A stretch of 42,555 nucleotides of DNA from an uncultured Clostridia bacterium (GCA_902478725.1 CABSMD010000002.1:1-42555); one strand, 5' to 3'. Numbered from the stretch's first letter, positions 32,525 to 41,568 are shown. Program-made: numbers and translations. Notes: generated by a model from the sequence alone, not told the origin.

Positions 32525-35026
32525 ATGAAAAAATTGTTACTCTTTGCATTGATTTTAACCATGTTCTGCCCCTTGCTGGGCGCGCCCGTTTTCGCGGCGG
32601 AGACGGCGGAGCAGACGACCCTTTTCGTGGCAACCGACGGCTCGGATACCAATGCCGGCACGATTGACGCGCCGTTTGCAACCCTTGCCAAAGCGCAGGA
32701 GGCGGCACGCAAAGCCGGCGGTGCAGTGATCAACCTGCGCGGCGGAACCTATACATTTTCCGAAACGCTCTCGCTGGACGAACGCGATAATAACACCACC
32801 TTCCGTGCCTACCAGGGCGAGGAGGTCATTTTAAGCGGCGCGCAGTCCATCCCGTCCTCTGCGTTTACCCCCATTGCAGACGCGGCGGTCAAGGAACGGA
32901 TCGTGGAAAAAGACGCGCGTGACAAGGTGCTTGTCGCCGATCTGAAGGAGCTGGGCATTACCGATTATGGAAAACTGCACTATTTTGACCTGTACTTCGG
33001 CGGCGGCAGCAATCCGGCGCTCTATTACAACGATGAAATGTTGGATCTGGCGCGCTATCCCAACGAGGGCTATCTAAACGTGGATAAGGTGATTGAAGCG
33101 GGGCATCAGGACATCGGCATCACCGCAACCGAAGAGCAGCGCAATCCCTTTACCATGGCGACCAACGACAAACGCTTAAATAACTGGAAACAGGCCAACG
33201 ATCCCTGGATTTACGGCTTTTTTATGTACGACTATGCCGACGGGGCCTATGGCGTAACCATTGATTATGAAAACGGCAATGCCATCACCACCAATTCGGT
33301 GTCCGGCCAGGGTGTGAACGAAAACCGGCGGTTCTACTTTTTCAATCTGCTCGAGGAAATCGACCTGCCCGGCGAGTGGTATTTAGACCGTGAGACCGGC
33401 CTGCTTTACCTCTATCCCAAGGATGTCATTTCCTCCGCGAGGGTGGAATTTTGCAATTTCTCGGACAGCTTTTTCAACATGGAAAATGTAAAAAACATCC
33501 GGTTCCAGGGAATCCGGATGGAGAAGAGCACCGGAAGCGCTATCATCGGCAAAAACTGTGACAATGTGGATATCGACGGATGCGACTTTACCAACATCTC
33601 AAACGGCGTGGTGATATTGGAGGCAACCGTGAACTCCAAGATCCGTAATTGCCACGCCTATCACAACGGTTCCGAGGTGTTCTACATTGAGGGCGGCGAC
33701 CCGGCGACCCTGACCCACTCGGAAAACTATGTCATCAACAACCACATCGAGGATTATGCACGAATCATGGCGACCTACCAGTCCGCGATCGATTTTCGCG
33801 GGGTGGGAGCCGTCATCAGCCATAATAAAATCCACAATGCGCCCCACTTTGCCATGAATTTCGACGGGCAGGAGCATGTGGTGGAATATAACGAGATTTA
33901 TGATGTGTGTAAGGACTCCTCCGACGCGGGCGCGATCTATTCCGGCCAGACGATGTTCAAAAAGGGGAATGTGATCCGCTATAACTATTTCCATGACATG
34001 AAAGCGATCGAATCCAACCAGGGTATGAAGATACAGGCGGTGTATCTGGATGACAGATTCTGCTCCGCCGAGGTTTACGGCAACCTGTTTTATAAGGTAA
34101 GCGCGGTCGCCCTCTACGGCGGGGGACGGAACAATACCTTTGAGAACAACCTGATGCTGGATTGCGAATACCCCTTTGCCATGGACGCACGCGGCACTTG
34201 GGGCGGCAGCTGGTCGTGGCTGTCCGACAATCAGAAATGGGCCTGGGACAATCTGGAGAAGCTTCCTTATAAAACCGGGGTATGGCTGGAACGGTATCCT
34301 GAGCTGGCCGAGATGAGGAATGACGAACCTGATCTGCCTAAATACAATGTGATCAAAAATAACGTATCCTATCAAACGCCTGAAATGGACCTTGCACCGG
34401 AGGTCATCCAGTACAGCACGGTGGAGAATAACATCACCGTCAAGGATACCAAATCGTTTGCAGACTATAAAAACGGCGACTACACCGTTTTGGAGGATAG
34501 TGAAATCTTAGAAAAGATTCCGGATTGGGAGCCCATCCCCTATGAAAAGATCGGTCTGCGTAACGACGCGGAGGAGATCGCAGAGCAGTCGGTTCTTCTT
34601 TCTATCGGTTCACCCCGGGCGGTCGCGCTGGGAAAGGAAACCTTTGTGGACGCGGCAAACCTTGCTGTACAGCCGGTTGTGTTGGATGGGCGCACCCTCG
34701 TGCCGGTACGGTTCATCGCTGAAAGCTTTGGCGCAACCGTCGGCTGGGAGGGCGAGACCCAAACCGTGACCGTACAGCTGGGCGATACTACTATTACCCT
34801 GCAAATCGGCAGCCGCGACATGACCGTAAATGGGAAAAAGACAACGCTGGACGTTACCGCCCAGACCATCAACGACCGCACCCTGATCCCCCTGCGGGCC
34901 ATTGCGGAGGCGCTGGGGAAGACGGTGTTCTGGGACGATAAGGGACTGATCGCCATCAGCGACACTGACTTGGTGGACGCGGACGATTGGCTTGTGATCG
35001 ATGCACTGATTCGGAAGGTGGAGTAA
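32525..35026 (+). CDS. Second secreted beta-helix protein with C-terminal stalk domain
   Basis: This 833-residue exported protein has a signal peptide of about 25 residues (ending PVFAA). A right-handed beta-helix runs from about 35 (FVATDGSDTNAGTIDAPFAT) to about 640, with repeats of the form NVDIDGCDFTNISNGVVILE, NKIHNAPHFAMNFDGQEHVV and NEIYDVCKDSSDAGAIYSGQ. Residues about 700-820 form a copper-amine-oxidase-N-type stalk domain (RTLVPVRFIAESFGATVGWE; RTLIPLRAIAEALGKTVFWD). The whole plan matches the 11.5 kb gene, but identity is modest, so they are old paralogues. The YNEI and SDAGAIYSG segments are shared by both and may lie near the active site. A GGGAGG site precedes the ATG, and one base separates its stop from the esterase gene. 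Confidence 0.9.
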   Translation: MKKLLLFALILTMFCPLLGAPVFAAETAEQTTLFVATDGSDTNAGTIDAPFATLAKAQEAARKAGGAVINLRGGTYTFSETLSLDERDNNTTFRAYQGEEVILSGAQSIPSSAFTPIADAAVKERIVEKDARDKVLVADLKELGITDYGKLHYFDLYFGGGSNPALYYNDEMLDLARYPNEGYLNVDKVIEAGHQDIGITATEEQRNPFTMATNDKRLNNWKQANDPWIYGFFMYDYADGAYGVTIDYENGNAITTNSVSGQGVNENRRFYFFNLLEEIDLPGEWYLDRETGLLYLYPKDVISSARVEFCNFSDSFFNMENVKNIRFQGIRMEKSTGSAIIGKNCDNVDIDGCDFTNISNGVVILEATVNSKIRNCHAYHNGSEVFYIEGGDPATLTHSENYVINNHIEDYARIMATYQSAIDFRGVGAVISHNKIHNAPHFAMNFDGQEHVVEYNEIYDVCKDSSDAGAIYSGQTMFKKGNVIRYNYFHDMKAIESNQGMKIQAVYLDDRFCSAEVYGNLFYKVSAVALYGGGRNNTFENNLMLDCEYPFAMDARGTWGGSWSWLSDNQKWAWDNLEKLPYKTGVWLERYPELAEMRNDEPDLPKYNVIKNNVSYQTPEMDLAPEVIQYSTVENNITVKDTKSFADYKNGDYTVLEDSEILEKIPDWEPIPYEKIGLRNDAEEIAEQSVLLSIGSPRAVALGKETFVDAANLAVQPVVLDGRTLVPVRFIAESFGATVGWEGETQTVTVQLGDTTITLQIGSRDMTVNGKKTTLDVTAQTINDRTLIPLRAIAEALGKTVFWDDKGLIAISDTDLVDADDWLVIDALIRKVE

Positions 35027-35027
35027 C

Positions 35028-36410
35028 ATGCAGAAAAAAGCACTTCGTTTTGCAAATATCTATAGCGACAATATGGTCATACAGCAGGGTGCGCCGATGA
35101 CTATTTGGGGATTTTCGGAGGGCGGTACGGTGACTGTGAGCCTTATGGACGGGAAGGAGCAGCTTTGTACCGCCTCCGACCGCACGAAGGACGGAAGGTG
35201 GAAGGTGGTCCTGCCGCCGATGGAGGTGGCGCGGGGGCTGACCTTGCAGGCCTCCTGCGGCGGGGAAACCGTCCGCTGTGAAAACGTGGCCGTCGGCGAG
35301 GTTTGGGTCTGCTCCGGACAATCCAACATGGAGTGCGACTTCCGTTATTGCTCTGGGACCGAGGCGTATTTGGAGGAATGCGGCCGATACGATGTGCGGT
35401 TTATGGATGTGGAGCAGGCCATCCGGTTTGAAAGGCAGGAGGAAGCGGTCAGCTCACGCTGGATATTAATGAACCGCGAGACCGTCATGCCGGTGGGGGT
35501 CGCGGCTTATATCTTTGGGCATTGCCTTGCCAAAGAGCTTGACGTACCCGTCGGCCTGATCCGTGACTACCGCAGCGGCAACTCGATCATCACCTTCCTG
35601 TCAGAGGAACGGATGCGCGCAAGAGCAGAATACGCACCATTTGTCGAACAGTTTTTGGCGGAAAAGAAGGAAACCAAGAGCGCGTGGTCCATGATCCCGT
35701 GCGCGATCTATAACGCAATGACCGCCCCGCTTGAGGTGCTTCGGGTGCGGGGTGTGTATTGGTACCAGGGAGAGAGCGACGCGGCCTTTGACAGGCCCGG
35801 TTATTACCCGCAAATGCTTGATGACCTGGTAGACCAGTGGCGCTGTGCGTTTTGCGATCCAAAGCTGCCGGTTCTGCTGGTACAGCTCCCGCCCTTTGGA
35901 GATGACCCGTTTGATTATAAAACGGTGCGTCAGACCCAGTTTTCCCTGGCGCGGCGGGATGAGAACATACACCTGGTTGTAACCGCCGACCTGGGACCAA
36001 CCGGGGAGGAGGGCGAGTCCGCCATCCATCCCATGTACAAAAACCCGGTTGGCGAGCGCGCCGCCCGCGCCGCGTGCGCGGAGGTCTATCAAGTGCCGGA
36101 TAGCGGCGAATGGGGCGGGCCGCTGTTTGAATGGGCGGAAGTTTCGGGAGACAAAACCATCCTCCACTTTTCCCATGTAGGGGAGGGGCTGTGCTCCGAC
36201 GGCCCCTTACGCGGCTTTGAATTCAGCCGCGACGGCGCCTATTTTGCCCCGGCAAACGCGGTCATCACGGGCAGATCGACAGTAGAGCTTGACGGAGCCG
36301 CAAAAATCATCCGTTATTGCTTCATTAACATAACTGAAGACCGTACCCTGGGAGGAAATCTGACCAACGAAACAGGAGTTCCTGCCTCCCCGTTTGTAGA
36401 AATATTGTAA
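35028..36410 (+). CDS. Sialate O-acetylesterase-like enzyme (SASA family)
   Basis: This 460-residue protein has no signal peptide, so it should work in the cytoplasm. The SGNH-type block is complete: nucleophile in CSGQSNMECDF (Ser about 98), YWYQGESDAAF, and the catalytic Asp-His region AIHPMYKNPVGERAA. An N-terminal beta domain (DNMVIQQGAPMTIWGFSEGG) is usual for the family. Members remove O-acetyl groups from sialic acids or from acetylated xylan and pectin fragments, and which one applies here cannot be told. It begins one base after the beta-helix gene stop, whose last codons supply AAGGTGGAG, so the two are translated together. The position implies that acetylated fragments enter the cell. 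Confidence 0.9.
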   Translation: MQKKALRFANIYSDNMVIQQGAPMTIWGFSEGGTVTVSLMDGKEQLCTASDRTKDGRWKVVLPPMEVARGLTLQASCGGETVRCENVAVGEVWVCSGQSNMECDFRYCSGTEAYLEECGRYDVRFMDVEQAIRFERQEEAVSSRWILMNRETVMPVGVAAYIFGHCLAKELDVPVGLIRDYRSGNSIITFLSEERMRARAEYAPFVEQFLAEKKETKSAWSMIPCAIYNAMTAPLEVLRVRGVYWYQGESDAAFDRPGYYPQMLDDLVDQWRCAFCDPKLPVLLVQLPPFGDDPFDYKTVRQTQFSLARRDENIHLVVTADLGPTGEEGESAIHPMYKNPVGERAARAACAEVYQVPDSGEWGGPLFEWAEVSGDKTILHFSHVGEGLCSDGPLRGFEFSRDGAYFAPANAVITGRSTVELDGAAKIIRYCFINITEDRTLGGNLTNETGVPASPFVEIL

Positions 36411-36424
36411 CAGAACAACCTCAG

Positions 36425-36459
36425 GCGCGCCACAGAGTGTACTCTGTGGCGCGCTTTTT
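36425..36459. terminator. Terminator between convergent esterase and orphan operon
   Basis: GCGCGCCACAGAGT and ACTCTGTGGCGCGC form a 14-base perfect stem with a GT loop, followed on the plus strand by TTTTT. It lies between the esterase stop and the stop of the convergent gene. Confidence 0.9.
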
Positions 36460-36470
36460 GATGCCTGGTA

Positions 36471-38891
36471 TCATGTATCCGCCCTTTGGTTATCAGATGA
36501 TTTCCGGTACATCGCCAATACCAGCCTGCCAGTCACATGTCGCATTTCACAGCAGTTCCCCATCCATTGTGGCTCAACGGGGTCGGTGACGTAATAGATT
36601 CCATCCGGCGGGTTTAGCGTGATTTGACAGTTCCCGATGGCGTAAGCCTCGGGATAGAAACGCACCGTGGCATCCTGAAGGCCGGTCACCTCGAGCCGGC
36701 GGCGGGTATCGTATTCGGTTGGGGGTATTTCGCGGCAGGAAAGCAAGGTATCCTCCTGTTGTTCTACAAATACCCGGCATTCCCGATGCTCCGCACGGGG
36801 GAGGCGGTAGGAAGAATAGCCGTTTTGCAGAACCGTTTCATATCCAAGCAGAAGCGGCGCGCCCTGCGGCAACTTGAAACGGATACCAACTGTGGTGGAC
36901 GGCAGATAGGATGAGAAGAAAAAGCCGTTGTCGCTCCGGTTTATCATAATAACTGGGGATTGGACCGCCGCAGATGGCTTGGACAGCCGGATGGAGAATC
37001 CGAATGATTCTAAAACGATACGAAGCAGGTCTTCGCCGTGTATATAATGCTTCGGGTCATGCGGCGTAAGGAGTCGTTTTCCCTTTCGATAGGAGCTGCC
37101 CAGCGGCGCGCGGAACCAGCCGACATGGTTTCCGAACGTACCCAAAACCCGTCCCGCGGCGGTACAGACCGCACGGACAGGGGCGTTTTTATCCGCTGCA
37201 ACGGTGTTCAGCTTTCCCGCACAGGAAAAAGAATCAAAGTGAATTTTTTGAGGATATTGTGTGTCCATGTAATTGTCCCTGAGGCGGCCTGATTCCATCA
37301 GAAGGTCTCCGTCCACCCCTTCCGACAGCTTCAGGTTGACAAGCCGTAAAAAACGTTCGCTGGCCCGTTGTACACCGCCGTAAAACAGCACCTGCCCGCC
37401 GCATTTGGCATACCGGATGATTTCATTCTCGTAGCGGCTTCCCGCTTCTGGTATGGGGGACAGCAGGATGCTTTCGCTATACATTTTTTTATCTGTTTTT
37501 ATAAAATTGTCTGTCGACACTACGGCACTGACCGACACGGAATGATTGATCGCCCCGCAGATGAACCAGTCGTTGGAGAACATTTCGTGCAAAACGGCCG
37601 CGTCCACCGCTGTGGCGTATTCGCGGAACGGATATACCCAGGTAATTGGCGCGGGTGCATCCGGCGCATCCTTATAGGCTTTTTGGATATGTGGAATCGG
37701 CTCGTTTACGCAGGTGTCCGGCATACCGCCCCAGCTGTTATCAATGGATAGCAGCGACAGATGGGTAGGCTTTTGGGTTTTGCCGTTTTCGTCGATCCTT
37801 CCCAGCGCCATCGGCAGGTAGATATCATGCGGCTGCCCTTCATAGCGGTCGTACCACGGGCTGTTGACCCACCAGGGATCGTGAAGGTAATAACGGAACA
37901 AAAAGGAATCCTCCGGCAGTTCCGCGGTGCGTGTCATATGCCCCATGAGTTCCAGACCGAAATTACCGTCAATTGCCGCCCAGGGAGAATTGGGAGGAGG
38001 CAGCAGATTGAGCCCGGCATGATAGAGGTCGAAAAGAGGCACCGCATCGGTCGCGTAATCGATACCGAGTGAAAAATTGGTACCGCGTGTTTCCACAGGA
38101 TAATCCGGGCATTCGTTTCGGAACAGCTCCCAGAACCGGAACACCTGCCCGCGTACCTGTCTCAGGCGTTCGGGATAAAAGCGTTCCCCATCAAACACCG
38201 CCCCCTTGGATTCCCACGGTTCTGCAGAAAAACCGACCCCATTGGAAAGCCACAGATAGTCAAATCCCATATCATGCAAAAAGAGGTTGGCCTGCCTACC
38301 CAGAAATGTTCCAAACGGCGTACCATCGGGAATACCGTTTGGAAAGCCGGCGTACGGATAGTCGTCCCCCTGTAATGTTCCGTTGCTGTCAATAAAGCAT
38401 TTTGCGCCCATTGCCGTTCCGCGCAGAAGCTCAGTGTGCCTTTCGTACTTAAAAGATGATTTGGCAAACTCCGGACCGATATCGAAGGTTTCCCCCACCC
38501 GTATTTTTTTGCCGTCTAACCGTTCCGCCCCCACCTTTTTCAGCGTGGAGACAATGGCTTTTAAAATACCGTAGGTCATCTGTGGGGGATTGTCCATGTA
38601 AAGCCGTCCGCAGGAGTGCAGGGATTTTCCCTGCGGATCCCAGGGCAGGCTTTCGGGAGGATTGGCGATCCCAACGTATTGACACCACGCAAAGGAATCG
38701 TCCAGCTTTCCCTTGTAATCCAGAATTTCACTGCCGTCCGCCGTCCACAAAAGTACGGATACGGTTTCGGCGTCCTTCACCAGCGGTTTCCATTGTTCGA
38801 ACACCCTGCGGCAGACCTTTTCAATATAGGCAGTGTCGGTCTGTTGAAAGGGCTTTAGACTCATTTCAAGCGTAATATTGCGAAACATCAT
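36471..38891 (-). CDS. 806-residue cytoplasmic protein of unknown family
   Basis: I do not recognise this protein and assign no function. It has no signal peptide. Residues about 1-430 look like an alpha/beta, possibly TIM-barrel, core with carboxylate-rich strand ends (KKIRVGETFDIGPEF, GFDYLWLSNGVGFSAEPWES, RGTNFSLGIDYATDAVPLFD, DGNFGLELMGH). About 440-570 resemble a Rossmann-like amidotransferase fold, as in the trimerisation domain of some beta-galactosidases (ESILLSPIPEAGSRYENEII, CGGQVLFYGGVQRASERFLR). The rest is beta-rich. That layout fits a glycoside hydrolase, but this is inference only. Its start overlaps the stop of the isomerase-like gene by four bases (ATGA), so the two are translationally coupled. 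It is probably controlled by the divergent AraC gene. Confidence 0.75.
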   Translation of the reverse strand: MMFRNITLEMSLKPFQQTDTAYIEKVCRRVFEQWKPLVKDAETVSVLLWTADGSEILDYKGKLDDSFAWCQYVGIANPPESLPWDPQGKSLHSCGRLYMDNPPQMTYGILKAIVSTLKKVGAERLDGKKIRVGETFDIGPEFAKSSFKYERHTELLRGTAMGAKCFIDSNGTLQGDDYPYAGFPNGIPDGTPFGTFLGRQANLFLHDMGFDYLWLSNGVGFSAEPWESKGAVFDGERFYPERLRQVRGQVFRFWELFRNECPDYPVETRGTNFSLGIDYATDAVPLFDLYHAGLNLLPPPNSPWAAIDGNFGLELMGHMTRTAELPEDSFLFRYYLHDPWWVNSPWYDRYEGQPHDIYLPMALGRIDENGKTQKPTHLSLLSIDNSWGGMPDTCVNEPIPHIQKAYKDAPDAPAPITWVYPFREYATAVDAAVLHEMFSNDWFICGAINHSVSVSAVVSTDNFIKTDKKMYSESILLSPIPEAGSRYENEIIRYAKCGGQVLFYGGVQRASERFLRLVNLKLSEGVDGDLLMESGRLRDNYMDTQYPQKIHFDSFSCAGKLNTVAADKNAPVRAVCTAAGRVLGTFGNHVGWFRAPLGSSYRKGKRLLTPHDPKHYIHGEDLLRIVLESFGFSIRLSKPSAAVQSPVIMINRSDNGFFFSSYLPSTTVGIRFKLPQGAPLLLGYETVLQNGYSSYRLPRAEHRECRVFVEQQEDTLLSCREIPPTEYDTRRRLEVTGLQDATVRFYPEAYAIGNCQITLNPPDGIYYVTDPVEPQWMGNCCEMRHVTGRLVLAMYRKSSDNQRADT

Positions 38892-40345
38892 TTTTCTCCT
38901 TTCCCGATAATGACGGATTCGATTCCCAGAACGGTCGCAATTTTTTGGATCGTTCCTGCGTGGTGCCCCACGCCCAGGGCAAAGTGATGGGTAGGCCCTT
39001 CCATGACCCAGCTTTTTACAAAGTCTTTGGTGTTGGGATAGAAAAAGCCACGCGTATTGGTGTTTCCGGTCGGGGGTACGGGTCCCTTTTTGGATTCTCC
39101 CTCGCCGATGACAAACTTCAACCGTCCTCCGGCTGTTTGGGTAAGTCCGAGCATGGTTATCGGCCCTTCCTTAATTTTAAACTCGACTGACGCGCCGCCG
39201 CCCGGTTTGCCGTGGTACTTGGTCAGGCTACGAAGGATCGGCTTTCCATCCGCGATACGCAGATGGTGCGGCCCGTCGTGGCCGACCAGAATGAAATTTT
39301 CATCAAAATCAAACGGGTGGAATTCGGCAAAACTGCCGCCGATATCAAGCTGATCCAGAATGAACATCGCAATGCAGGTTTTTAGGTCAAACTCACCGCA
39401 CATTGGGATTCCCTGCGCGTTTAGGATAGAATTGCCGACAATCAGGGTGGAGGCGACCTGCCTTTGCAGGGAGCCCTCGGTACCCTCATAATAGTAGGCG
39501 AGACCATCAAGACGGTTTGACGCGACGAACCTGTCAAGGGCTGCTGCGGATTTTGCCGCCTGATGCAAATCCTCCCCAGTCAGCTTGCGCGTGACAGGAT
39601 CGGATACGGGTCCGGGCATATCGAACTCCCGTTCAATCAGCTTGATTTTTTGGATGGTTTCCTGCTCCGTTACAGCCCGGTAGCAGGACAGGAGGCCGTC
39701 GATCTCCAAAAGCGGGATATGCACCCCAAATGCCGCAGCAATTGCTGTTGGGTCGGTGTGCATGTCATACATCGATTCCAAAACATGCCCCATGAGTCCA
39801 AACCGGGCTCCTTTGAGGCCATGCAGCACCTTAGCAATTTCACACCATTCCTCCACCTCGTGCCGCGTTGGCTCGTCTTGATATAACGAGCCGATGATCA
39901 CATCGTTCACCCGCCTGCCCATGCGCACAGCTACGCCGGTAAACTCCGGCACAGAACAGATGTTGTCATTTTCTAGTTGCATCCGGGTGCTTGCCTGTGT
40001 ATAGTCCATGGCGCGGCGCGGCTGCAAGGCCGCCAATACAACGGGCAGAGCGGTTTCATGAAGGATCGGGGCGAAGACCGATGAAGTCGCATAGGTCACC
40101 ATATTGCAAAACAGCAGGTCGACCGACGACGCCTGTATTTTTTTAGCTATGGCAAAGGCTACTTCACTGGAATCGACCATTCCGAAATCGACTACCTCTA
40201 CCTGAGTTTGCTCCACCATCCGGCAAAAATCATGATGAAAACCTATCAGGGTGTCCAGCAATCCTTCGAATTGTTCCCAATAGGTTGCGTGCCCAACCGC
40301 AAATATACCGACGCGGGCGGTTCTTTGTTTTTTTCTGTCTATCAT
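38888..40345 (-). CDS. L-arabinose/L-fucose isomerase-like protein
   Basis: This 485-residue cytoplasmic protein starts at ATG 40345, with AAAGGAGGTATACC upstream. An in-frame ATG 63 bases earlier has no ribosome site. The AraA-type fold is visible in VDLLFCNMVTYATSSVFAPI, GLMGHVLESMYDMHTD, GEFDLKTCIAMFILDQLDIG and the ending PTHHFALGVGHHAG. Metal ligands that can be matched are Glu-341 (GGSFAEFHPF), His-378 (TKYHGKPGGG) and His-453/454 (PTHH). The second AraA glutamate cannot be placed; the segment near 355-361 reads GHDGPHH. It may convert an aldose to a ketose, but not necessarily arabinose. It is transcribed first in the operon with the 806-residue protein, divergent from an AraC gene. 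Confidence 0.85.
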   Translation of the reverse strand: MIDRKKQRTARVGIFAVGHATYWEQFEGLLDTLIGFHHDFCRMVEQTQVEVVDFGMVDSSEVAFAIAKKIQASSVDLLFCNMVTYATSSVFAPILHETALPVVLAALQPRRAMDYTQASTRMQLENDNICSVPEFTGVAVRMGRRVNDVIIGSLYQDEPTRHEVEEWCEIAKVLHGLKGARFGLMGHVLESMYDMHTDPTAIAAAFGVHIPLLEIDGLLSCYRAVTEQETIQKIKLIEREFDMPGPVSDPVTRKLTGEDLHQAAKSAAALDRFVASNRLDGLAYYYEGTEGSLQRQVASTLIVGNSILNAQGIPMCGEFDLKTCIAMFILDQLDIGGSFAEFHPFDFDENFILVGHDGPHHLRIADGKPILRSLTKYHGKPGGGASVEFKIKEGPITMLGLTQTAGGRLKFVIGEGESKKGPVPPTGNTNTRGFFYPNTKDFVKSWVMEGPTHHFALGVGHHAGTIQKIATVLGIESVIIGKGEK

Positions 40346-40365
40346 ACGGTATACCTCCTTTCCCC

Positions 40366-40393
40366 TTGATTTTAACAGATTGTATGATATAAT
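40366..40393 (+). promoter_or_regulatory. Promoter of the third AraC gene
   Basis: TTGATT (40366-40371) and TATAAT (40388-40393) are 16 bases apart, 54 bases before the AraC ATG. It overlaps the minus-strand promoter that drives the isomerase operon. Confidence 0.65.
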
Positions 40394-40408
40394 CAATGTA
40401 TTATCCAA
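40379..40408 (-). promoter_or_regulatory. Promoter of the isomerase operon, overlapping the AraC promoter
   Basis: On the minus strand TTGGAT (40403-40408) and TACAAT (40379-40384) are 18 bases apart, 34 bases upstream of ATG 40345. The -10 elements of this and the plus-strand promoter fall within 15 bases of each other, so the two cannot be occupied at once. Confidence 0.6.
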
Positions 40409-40447
40409 ACTTGAATTTGTCTAAAATAAACCTAGGTGGTGGAAAGG

Positions 40448-41281
40448 ATGCTGTCGATTCAGGAGGTTTGTCCGTTCGTTCGCTATTCACGCATGATCGA
40501 TACAGATATGAAAAAGTTTCTGTTTCCGATCTGTGCATACGACCATCGACTGTTTTACTGCATGGAAGGGTTTGGCCAGATGGATATCGGGGACGCGCGG
40601 TACCCGGTTAAGCCAGGGACTTTGTTGTTATTCGTCTCCGGGATCACCTACCGGTATCATCCAGATGAACTGGAGCCGATGCGCTTGCTAGGACTCAATT
40701 TTGATTATACCCGGGCGGCGGAAGACAAGAGCGTGCCGATTCCACCTGTGGAGGCAGAGAGGTTTGATCCGGAGGCAATGATTGAAAAGGTGCAATTTTT
40801 AGATTTGTCTATTTTCAATGCGCCGCTAATCCGGCATGACATGTGGGAAGTGAGGGAAAGACTCCTGGCAATCAACCAGGCGTTTTTACAGAGAAGGAGG
40901 TTCTTTGAGCTGCGTTGCAGTGGACTGTTGGCAAACCTTTTGGCGGATATCGCGGCGGACGACGGGGGACAGGCACCCAACAAGGTTAGCCAGATGCTTG
41001 CATTTATAGGGGAGCATTACAACCGACCGCTGTCCAATCGTGAGATCGGCACGACCTTCGGATATCATCCCAATTATATCAATCGCCTGTTTTTGCAGCA
41101 TACCGGTATGTCTCTGCACCGCTATCTCCTGCACTACCGCATTCAGCAGGCCATCCGCCTGCTGCTGGACACCGACCTGTCGGTATCCGAAATCTGTTAC
41201 CGCTGCGGATTTCATGATCTTGCGCACTTCTCGAAATATTTTAAGAAAGAGACTGGGCGTAGTCCATCGACATTCCGGTAG
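40448..41281 (+). CDS. AraC-family regulator of the isomerase operon
   Basis: This 277-residue regulator has an N-terminal cupin-like sensor (about 15-150: YDHRLFYCMEGFGQMDIGDA, VKPGTLLLFVSGITYRYHP) and a double helix-turn-helix (about 185-277: REIGTTFGYHPNYINRLFLQ; EICYRCGFHDLAHFSKYFKK; SPSTFR). The start is ATG 40448, with AGGTGG eight bases before it; GTG codons at 40436 and 40439 are too close to that site. It faces the isomerase operon over a short shared control region and is most likely its activator, sensing a sugar derived from the substrate. It may also control the other genes of the island. No operator repeat is obvious by eye. Confidence 0.92.
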   Translation: MLSIQEVCPFVRYSRMIDTDMKKFLFPICAYDHRLFYCMEGFGQMDIGDARYPVKPGTLLLFVSGITYRYHPDELEPMRLLGLNFDYTRAAEDKSVPIPPVEAERFDPEAMIEKVQFLDLSIFNAPLIRHDMWEVRERLLAINQAFLQRRRFFELRCSGLLANLLADIAADDGGQAPNKVSQMLAFIGEHYNRPLSNREIGTTFGYHPNYINRLFLQHTGMSLHRYLLHYRIQQAIRLLLDTDLSVSEICYRCGFHDLAHFSKYFKKETGRSPSTFR

Positions 41282-41411
41282 CAGTGATTTATTTATATTT
41301 TACTTTTTTACTTCTTCACTACAATCGTCCGTATCCAATAATGCAAATATTTCTCTTGGTTTTAGCACTTTTTGGTTGTCAGTCGTACTATATTTTTTGC
41401 ATTTTTCAGTA

Positions 41412-41442
41412 AAAAAGGAGTTGGTCTATGCCAACTTCTTTT
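41412..41442 (+). terminator. Terminator downstream of the third AraC gene
   Basis: AAAAAGGAGTTGG and CCAACTTCTTTT pair around TCTATG with one G-T pair, followed by a T-rich stretch. The remaining gap from 41282 to 41568 is AT-rich, with a short GC-richer patch near 41480-41515. No gene, promoter or repeat was found in it. Confidence 0.8.
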
Positions 41443-41568
41443 CTATGTATTTTTTTAGCCAAAATATCTCTTCAATCATTCGGCTGATGACGGTCCGAGC
41501 GAGGGTGCCAGCTATGCAAATAATTTTTGACAGAAATGGTACAATAACATTGAAAGGAGTTGACGAGA

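Noticed and set aside
41527..41545. TTGACA and TACAAT before the recombinase as a promoter
   Set aside because: They are only seven bases apart, too close for a sigma-A promoter.
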